Assembly: GCA_029239875.1 (NCBI GenBank)
Contig: JARBUD010000005.1
Coordinates: forward strand, 99,507-163,506
Length of the DNA stretch: 64,000 nt
Reading direction: 5' to 3'
From: Xanthobacteraceae bacterium
GTDB taxonomy: Bacteria; Pseudomonadota; Alphaproteobacteria; Rhizobiales; Xanthobacteraceae
Shown here: piece after piece, positions 59,528 through 64,000 of the stretch
How positions within the stretch are numbered: position 1 is the first letter of the stretch
Layout: every line of letters starts with the position of its first letter
The notes under the pieces: model-generated
What the model saw: only the letters and a program-made list of their open reading frames with translations
What the model was told of the DNA's origin: nothing
Database searches by the model: none
Made by a program: the position numbers and the translations under genes

Positions 59528-60727
59528 TCAGAGCGAGCTGCGGCGGAGGGTGACGTCGTCGCGCTTGAAGACCTCCGGCTTGAGCTCCAGGCAGAGGCCG
59601 GCGCCTTCCATCGGATAGGCGTAGCCGCCCTCGATGCGCGGCAGGTTGGTGACGAGCTCGGTGTACCAGCCGCGATAGAAGGCGCGGACCGACTCCTGGA
59701 TCAGCGTGTTCGGCTGGCTGAACGAGCAGTGGACCGCTGCGGCGAAGGCGACCGGCCCGGTGCAGTCATGCGGGGCGAAGGGGCGGTGATAGGTGTCTGC
59801 CTGCGCGGCGATCTTGCGGCCTTCGGTCAGGCCGCCGGTCCAGCACAGGTCGACCATCACCACATGGGCGGCATCGACGTTGAGATAGTCCTGATAGGCA
59901 TAGCGCGAGCCCAGCGTCTCGCTGGCGCAGACCCACACATCCGTCGAGCGCGCATATTCCGCCAGCGCCTGCGGCGAATTCATCCGGATCGGGTCTTCGT
60001 ACCAGGTGGGCGCATAGGGTTCGAGCGCACGCGCGATCTTCTTGGCGGTGGGCAGGTTCCACAGCGAATGGAACTCGACCATGATCTCCATCTTGTCGCC
60101 AACGGCCTTGCGGATCTTCTCGAAGGGCTGGATCGCCGCCTTCATCTGCTCGGCGGAGATGAAGTTGCCGCCGGTCTCGATGCCGGCCGGATCGAAGGGC
60201 CAGATCTTCATGGCGGTGATGCCCTCGTCGAGCAGGCTCTCGGCCAGCTCGTCGGCGCGGTTCATGAAGGCATCGAGATCCTCATAAGGACCTTCGGCCT
60301 CGCCAAGCCCCCAGGTGGACACCGGCTTGATGCTCATGGAGCGGACATATTTGTAACCCGCGCACGTATTGTAGAGCCGCAGCCTGTCGTGGGCGAGGCC
60401 CCCGAGCATCTGGTGGACCGGCTGGTTGCAGACCTTGCCGAATATATCCCACAGCGCGAAGTCGATGGCCGAGGCTGCGCGGTACTCGACGCCGGTCGAC
60501 GCCTGCGCCAGCGGCAGGTTCACCATGTCGCGGTTGAGCGCCTCGATGCGCAGCGGGTCACGGCCGAGCAGCCGGCCGGCCAGCGTGTCATGGATGTGCG
60601 CCTCGACCGCGCCGGCACCGTAGAAGGTCTCGCCAAGGCCGATCACGCCCTCGTCGGTGTGGACGTGCACCCAGAGCAGATTGCCGAATTCGGCGACGCG
60701 GATCGTCTCGATGGCGGTGATTTTCAT
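59528..60727 (-). CDS. Enolase-superfamily sugar-acid dehydratase (mandelate racemase-like)
   Basis: This 399-residue protein has the N-terminal capping domain (MKITAIETIRVAEFGNLLWV) and a barrel with ITAMKIWPFDPAG (base region), metal ligands in MVEFHSLWN, WYEDPIRM and CASETLGSR, and the His-Asp region RPFAPHDCTGPV. Such enzymes dehydrate hexonates or pentonates to 2-keto-3-deoxy acids. Substrate unknown; a galactonate, gulonate or idonate-like acid fits the operon. It is the first structural gene after fadR. Confidence 0.85.
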   Translation of the reverse strand: MKITAIETIRVAEFGNLLWVHVHTDEGVIGLGETFYGAGAVEAHIHDTLAGRLLGRDPLRIEALNRDMVNLPLAQASTGVEYRAASAIDFALWDIFGKVCNQPVHQMLGGLAHDRLRLYNTCAGYKYVRSMSIKPVSTWGLGEAEGPYEDLDAFMNRADELAESLLDEGITAMKIWPFDPAGIETGGNFISAEQMKAAIQPFEKIRKAVGDKMEIMVEFHSLWNLPTAKKIARALEPYAPTWYEDPIRMNSPQALAEYARSTDVWVCASETLGSRYAYQDYLNVDAAHVVMVDLCWTGGLTEGRKIAAQADTYHRPFAPHDCTGPVAFAAAVHCSFSQPNTLIQESVRAFYRGWYTELVTNLPRIEGGYAYPMEGAGLCLELKPEVFKRDDVTLRRSSL

Positions 60728-60850
60728 GAGATTGCGGAGGCTCTGAAGGTGCAGGAAGGCATTGCCCGTCCTGGTTGACCGGCTGCCGATGGATCGGAGA
60801 TGAGGTGCAGGAGCCGACCGGCTGCACAGGGCAGGCGGCGCGGGCGATCA

Positions 60851-60865
60851 CTGCGCGATGCGCAG
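60851..60865 (-). terminator. Short hairpin after the FadR-type regulator gene
   Basis: CTGCGC-N3-GCGCAG lies 5 bp after the regulator stop. It has no U-run and may only attenuate read-through into the dehydratase operon. Confidence 0.35.
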
Positions 60866-60869
60866 CGCG

Positions 60870-61694
60870 CTAGATCAGGACGCGTCGGTCATGGCGTTCC
60901 TCCAGGGCTTCATCGCTCTTTTTGCGGTCGAGCTCTTGGTCGGCTCGTTTCTGGATCTCCGCCGCGCTGGCCCTCTGGGCCGGCGTGAGAAAGGCGCCGG
61001 GATCCGCGTTCAGCAATCGGCGCATGTCGCGCTCGGCATCGTCGAGCAGCGCTATGATGGCGTCGCCGGCCTCCGACGGGCGCCGCTGCTCGATGGCCTC
61101 GCAGACCCGGCGATGCAGCGGCAGCGAGTGGATGCGGCCGCCGGGTACGGCGGCGACCCGTTCGAAGCAGATGCGCAGCACCGTCGACATCACGCTCTGC
61201 AATTGGGTGACGAAGGGATTGGAGCAGGCGCGGATGATGGTGCTGTGGAAGGCGATGTCCGCGGTGACATAGTCGCCCTCGCCGTCGACCGCGGCGGCGG
61301 CCATCGCCTCATAGGCGGCCCGCAATGCCGCCAGTTCCTCGGGGCGCGCGCGCTCTGCGGCGAGGCGCGCGGCGGCGGGCTCGATGATGCGGCGCAATTC
61401 CATGATGTCGGAGCCGAGGGCGAGATCGACCCCGTTGGCATCGGCACGCCAGATCATCACTTCCGGATCGAGCAAGCTCCAGCGGTTCTGCTCCAGCACG
61501 ACGGTGCCGGTGCGCCGACGCGCCTCCAGCAGCCCCTTCGATGCCAGCCCCTTGATCGCCTCCCGCAGCACGATGCGGCTGACGCCCAATTGCGCGCACA
61601 GCAGCGGCTCGGCCGGAATGACCTGGCCGGGACGATAGCGTCCCGCGCAGATATCCTTCCCCAGTCGCTCGAGCGTGTCGTGGTAGAGCGTCAT
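60870..61694 (-). CDS. FadR-subfamily GntR regulator
   Basis: This 274-residue protein has an N-terminal winged helix-turn-helix (LERLGKDICAGRYRPGQVIPAEPLLCAQLGVSRIVLREAIKGLASKGLLEARRRTG). The FCD ligand domain has metal-binding residues in DIAFHSTIIRACSNPF and LPLHRRVCEAIEQRR. FCD regulators of sugar-acid operons respond to acids. An 18-bp perfect palindrome lies 5 bp before its start codon, indicating autoregulation and probably control of the downstream operon. Confidence 0.92.
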   Translation of the reverse strand: MTLYHDTLERLGKDICAGRYRPGQVIPAEPLLCAQLGVSRIVLREAIKGLASKGLLEARRRTGTVVLEQNRWSLLDPEVMIWRADANGVDLALGSDIMELRRIIEPAAARLAAERARPEELAALRAAYEAMAAAAVDGEGDYVTADIAFHSTIIRACSNPFVTQLQSVMSTVLRICFERVAAVPGGRIHSLPLHRRVCEAIEQRRPSEAGDAIIALLDDAERDMRRLLNADPGAFLTPAQRASAAEIQKRADQELDRKKSDEALEERHDRRVLI

Positions 61695-61698
61695 GCAT

Positions 61699-61716
61699 TC
61701 ATCATACGTATGATGA
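61699..61716. promoter_or_regulatory. 18-bp perfect palindrome, likely FadR-type operator
   Basis: TCATCATACGTATGATGA is perfectly symmetric. It lies directly before the regulator start codon on the minus strand. Confidence 0.75.
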
Positions 61717-61871
61717 TTGAGCCGTCAATGGTGCTGCCGACGCCCGGTCGGCCACGCCCCAAGACCGATCCGGCAAGCTCCAGCAGCCGCACCCAGGCCG
61801 CGCGCGATTGTCCGCGGGGCCGGATCGTGGTACTAGGTGGCAATTGACACTGCGAACCAGGGAGGGGCGCG

Positions 61872-61922
61872 AATGACTATTCTGTTTCGTCAGCCCACCC
61901 CGGCTGTGAAGCCGCACGGCTA
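61872..61922 (+). CDS. Possible 16-residue leader peptide
   Basis: The frame reads MTILFRQPTPAVKPHG and stops. GGGAGGGG lies about 6 bp before the ATG. It lies 109 bp upstream of the ABC exporter gene in the same direction. It could be an attenuator-type leader or chance. Confidence 0.3.
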
Positions 61923-62031
61923 GTTCGGCAGGCCGCGGAGCCGCGCTCCCCCGCCATCCGGCACCCCGTTTTTCCCCGCGCTGAGCACAGTTCCTTCGCA
62001 GGAGAGGCGCGCCTTCGCGCCTGCGTTCCCC

Positions 62032-63849
62032 ATGTCTTTCTCGTCCAAACACGGCAGCGACGCGCTGCGCAACGTCCTTGCCTTCACCTTCCGCCACTGG
62101 GCGCGCCGTTGGCCCATGGCGGTGGGCATCGGCGCGGCCATCGTGCTGGCGACGCTGACCGAGATCTTCGTGCCGCTCTATGCCGGCCGGCTGATCGACG
62201 CGCTGACCGCCGGCAAGAGCGAGGCCCCGGCCGCGCTGGAGGCCTTCGTCGTGATGGCCGGCCTCGGCCTCGCCATGGTCGTGCTGCGCCACCTCGCCTG
62301 GTGGGGCGTGGTGCCGCTGACGCTCGGCATCATGTCCGATGTCATGCGCGAGGCGTTCCACCGCGTGCAGCGCTTCTCCAGCGACTGGCACGCCAACAGC
62401 TTCGCCGGCTCCACCGTGCGCAAGATCACCCGCGGCATGTGGGCGCTCGACGTCATCAACGACGTGCTGCTGCTCTCGCTCCTGCCCTCGGTGGTGGTGC
62501 TCGCCGGCACGGTGCTGCTGCTGATGCTGCACTGGCCGGTGATGGGGCTGGTCATGGCGGTGGGGGCGCTGGCCTATGGCGCGCTCACCGTCACGCTGGC
62601 CACCCGCGTCGTGGCGCCCGCCGCGCGGCTGTCCAATGCGTGGGACACCCGCATCGGCGGCATTCTCTCCGACACGCTCGGCGCCAACCAGGTCGTGAAG
62701 GCCTTCGGCGCCGAGGCGCGCGAGGACGAGCGGCTGGCCGCCGTGGTCACGCGCTGGCGACGGCGGGTGCGGCGCACCTGGATGCTGGCAACCTGGAGCG
62801 CCAGCGGCGAGTTCGCGCTGCTCTGGGTGGTGCGCACCGCCGTCACCGCCACGGCGCTGTGGCTGTGGTGGCAGGGACGCGCCACGCCGGGCGACGTCGC
62901 CTATGTGCTGACCACCTATTTTGTGCTGCACGGCTATCTGCGCGAGATCGGCCAGCACGTGCACAACCTGCAGCGCGCGGTGAACGACATGGAGGAGATG
63001 GTCGACCTGCACGGGCTCACCGCCGGCGTCGCCGACGGCGACGAGGCGCAGCCCTTGGCCATACGGGGCGGCGAGGTGCGCTTCGAGCACGTCACCTTCC
63101 ACTATGGCCGGCATGCCGCGCCCCTGTTCTCGGGGCTCGACGTGGTGATCCCCGCCGGGCAGCGCGTGGGCCTTGTCGGTCCCTCCGGCTCGGGCAAGAC
63201 CACCTTCGTGAAGCTGCTGCAGCGGCTCTACGACGTCACCGACGGACGGGTGCTGATCGACGGGCACGACGTGCGCGAGGTGGCGCAGGCCTCGCTGCGC
63301 CAGCAGATCGCCATCGTGCAGCAGGAGCCGATCCTGTTCCACCGCACCCTGGCGGAGAACATCGCCTATGCCCGGCCCGGCGCCAGCGCGGCCGAGATCG
63401 AGCGCGCGGCGAGGCTCGCCAATGCGCACGACTTCATCGAGCGGCTGCCGAAGGGCTACCGCACGCTGGTCGGCGAGCGGGGGGTGAAGCTCTCCGGCGG
63501 TGAGCGCCAGCGCGTGGCGATCGCCCGCGCCTTCCTGGCCGACGCGCCGATCCTCATTCTCGACGAGGCGACCTCCAGCCTCGATTCGGAATCGGAAGGC
63601 GCGATCCAGCAGGCGATGGAGCGGCTGATGCAGGGACGCACCGCCATCGTCATCGCGCACCGTCTCTCCACGGTGCGGGCGATGGACCGCATCCTGGTCT
63701 TCGAGCACGGCCGCATCCTCGAGGACGGCCGGCACGAGACGCTGCTCGCCCGTCCGGGCGGTCGATATCGCCGGCTGTTCGAGCACCAGTCGGACGGCAT
63801 GGCGCAGATCGCGCAGACCGGCGTCGAGGACCGCCTGCCTGCGGAATGA
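62032..63849 (+). CDS. ABC transporter, fused permease and ATPase (exporter type)
   Basis: This 605-residue half-transporter has six membrane helices in about residues 20-310 (VGIGAAIVLATLTEIFVPLYAGRLIDAL, then LGIMSDVMREAFHRVQRFS). The ATPase has Walker [21 protein letters not shown]-loop IVQQEPILF, signature LSGGERQRVAIARA, Walker B ILILDEATSSLD and H-loop IVIAHRLSTV. It resembles MsbA/MdlB-type lipid or drug exporters. It would work as a homodimer. Substrate unknown. Confidence 0.92.
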   Translation: MSFSSKHGSDALRNVLAFTFRHWARRWPMAVGIGAAIVLATLTEIFVPLYAGRLIDALTAGKSEAPAALEAFVVMAGLGLAMVVLRHLAWWGVVPLTLGIMSDVMREAFHRVQRFSSDWHANSFAGSTVRKITRGMWALDVINDVLLLSLLPSVVVLAGTVLLLMLHWPVMGLVMAVGALAYGALTVTLATRVVAPAARLSNAWDTRIGGILSDTLGANQVVKAFGAEAREDERLAAVVTRWRRRVRRTWMLATWSASGEFALLWVVRTAVTATALWLWWQGRATPGDVAYVLTTYFVLHGYLREIGQHVHNLQRAVNDMEEMVDLHGLTAGVADGDEAQPLAIRGGEVRFEHVTFHYGRHAAPLFSGLDVVIPAGQRVGLVGPSGSGKTTFVKLLQRLYDVTDGRVLIDGHDVREVAQASLRQQIAIVQQEPILFHRTLAENIAYARPGASAAEIERAARLANAHDFIERLPKGYRTLVGERGVKLSGGERQRVAIARAFLADAPILILDEATSSLDSESEGAIQQAMERLMQGRTAIVIAHRLSTVRAMDRILVFEHGRILEDGRHETLLARPGGRYRRLFEHQSDGMAQIAQTGVEDRLPAE

Positions 63850-63875
63850 CGCCATCTGTGGCGGACGCGATGAAG

Positions 63876-63910
63876 AAGGGCGGCGCCATCCTCGCGAAGG
63901 CGCCGCCCTT
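63876..63910. terminator. Bidirectional terminator hairpin
   Basis: Perfect 12-bp arms AAGGGCGGCGCC and GGCGCCGCCCTT with an 11-nt loop lie between the exporter stop and the convergent hydrolase stop. Confidence 0.7.
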
Positions 63911-63919
63911 GCTGGCCAT

Positions 63920-64000
63920 TCAGGCGCGCACGGAGCGGAACGAGGCGCGCAGCTCGGCGGTGAAGGCGGCCGGCTGCTCCCACGCGGCGAAGTGGCCGCC
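63920..64000 (-). CDS. Alpha/beta hydrolase (epoxide hydrolase-like), 3' end only
   Basis: Only the last 26 codons are in the window. They read GGHFAAWEQPAAFTAELRAS to the stop and include the catalytic-histidine motif GGHFAAWEQP typical of epoxide hydrolase-like enzymes. The rest lies beyond the window edge. Confidence 0.7.
   Translation of the reverse strand, partial: GGHFAAWEQPAAFTAELRASFRSVRA

Noticed and set aside
61702..63855. Open frame of about 717 codons opposite the ABC exporter
   Set aside because: Same mirror effect. It also runs through the operator and leader region.

Overview
This is about 64 kb of GC-rich (roughly two thirds G+C) alphaproteobacterial chromosome. The gene content points to Hyphomicrobiales, probably near Xanthobacteraceae: CtrA and ChpT of the cell-cycle phosphorelay, an EipA/DUF1134 protein, three DUF1236 proteins, PQQ/methylotroph-type accessory proteins, and GANTC and GGAAC-N16-CGTT regulatory sites. 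The lineage is inferred from these families. I saw no rRNA, tRNA, CRISPR array, transposase or prophage.

Layout. 0-4 kb: end of a cobalamin cluster (cobU partial, cobO, a TM2 protein, cobQ, and cobD on the opposite strand). 4-10.7 kb: recQ, an MxaD-like SRPBCC protein with a periplasmic beta-propeller, a thiopurine methyltransferase-like gene, a solitary cysA-like ATPase and a GNAT enzyme. 10.8-19.7 kb: cell-cycle and envelope genes (fliJ-like, ctrA, chpT, a CheW/pseudo-receiver fusion, cysQ, eipA, a membrane coiled-coil protein) plus a methyltransferase and a DUF305 pair. 19.8-23.6 kb: a low-GC orphan gene framed by direct repeats, an SAF-domain oxidoreductase and small genes. 23.7-26.5 kb: thiO-thiS-thiG-thiE behind a TPP riboswitch. 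26.8-36.4 kb: an MHYT hybrid kinase, a 27-residue membrane peptide, PAP2, Nudix, MAPEG and efflux genes, and a TRAP permease pair without a binding protein. 36.7-42.2 kb: a secreted subtilase, ECF sigma factor and membrane anti-sigma operon among DUF1236 and PRC-barrel proteins. 42-47.7 kb: a DHA2 efflux pump, a PQQ sugar dehydrogenase and a divergent ABC-F/TetR pair. 47.7-54 kb: an OmpR-type two-component system divergent from a lipoprotein and a three-domain glycosyltransferase. 54-61.7 kb: a FadR-controlled sugar-acid operon (gluconokinase, idonate-type dehydrogenase, TRAP transporter, SDR, enolase-superfamily dehydratase). 62-64 kb: an ABC exporter and the end of an alpha/beta hydrolase.

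Regulatory signals are the most informative part of the window. Ten GANTC (CcrM) sites lie upstream of ctrA, nine of them within 214 bp. Three exact GGAAC-N16-CGTT promoters, the general-stress (EcfG) type, lie before small secreted or stress genes between 32 and 42 kb, with weaker relatives nearby and a two-way version at 29.3 kb. Phased GACAT repeats precede the two-component operon. Perfect or near-perfect palindromes sit before the FadR and TetR/ABC-F genes. A 12-bp-stem hairpin separates dctP from dctQ. Three families of palindromic intergenic repeats are scattered through the first 35 kb.
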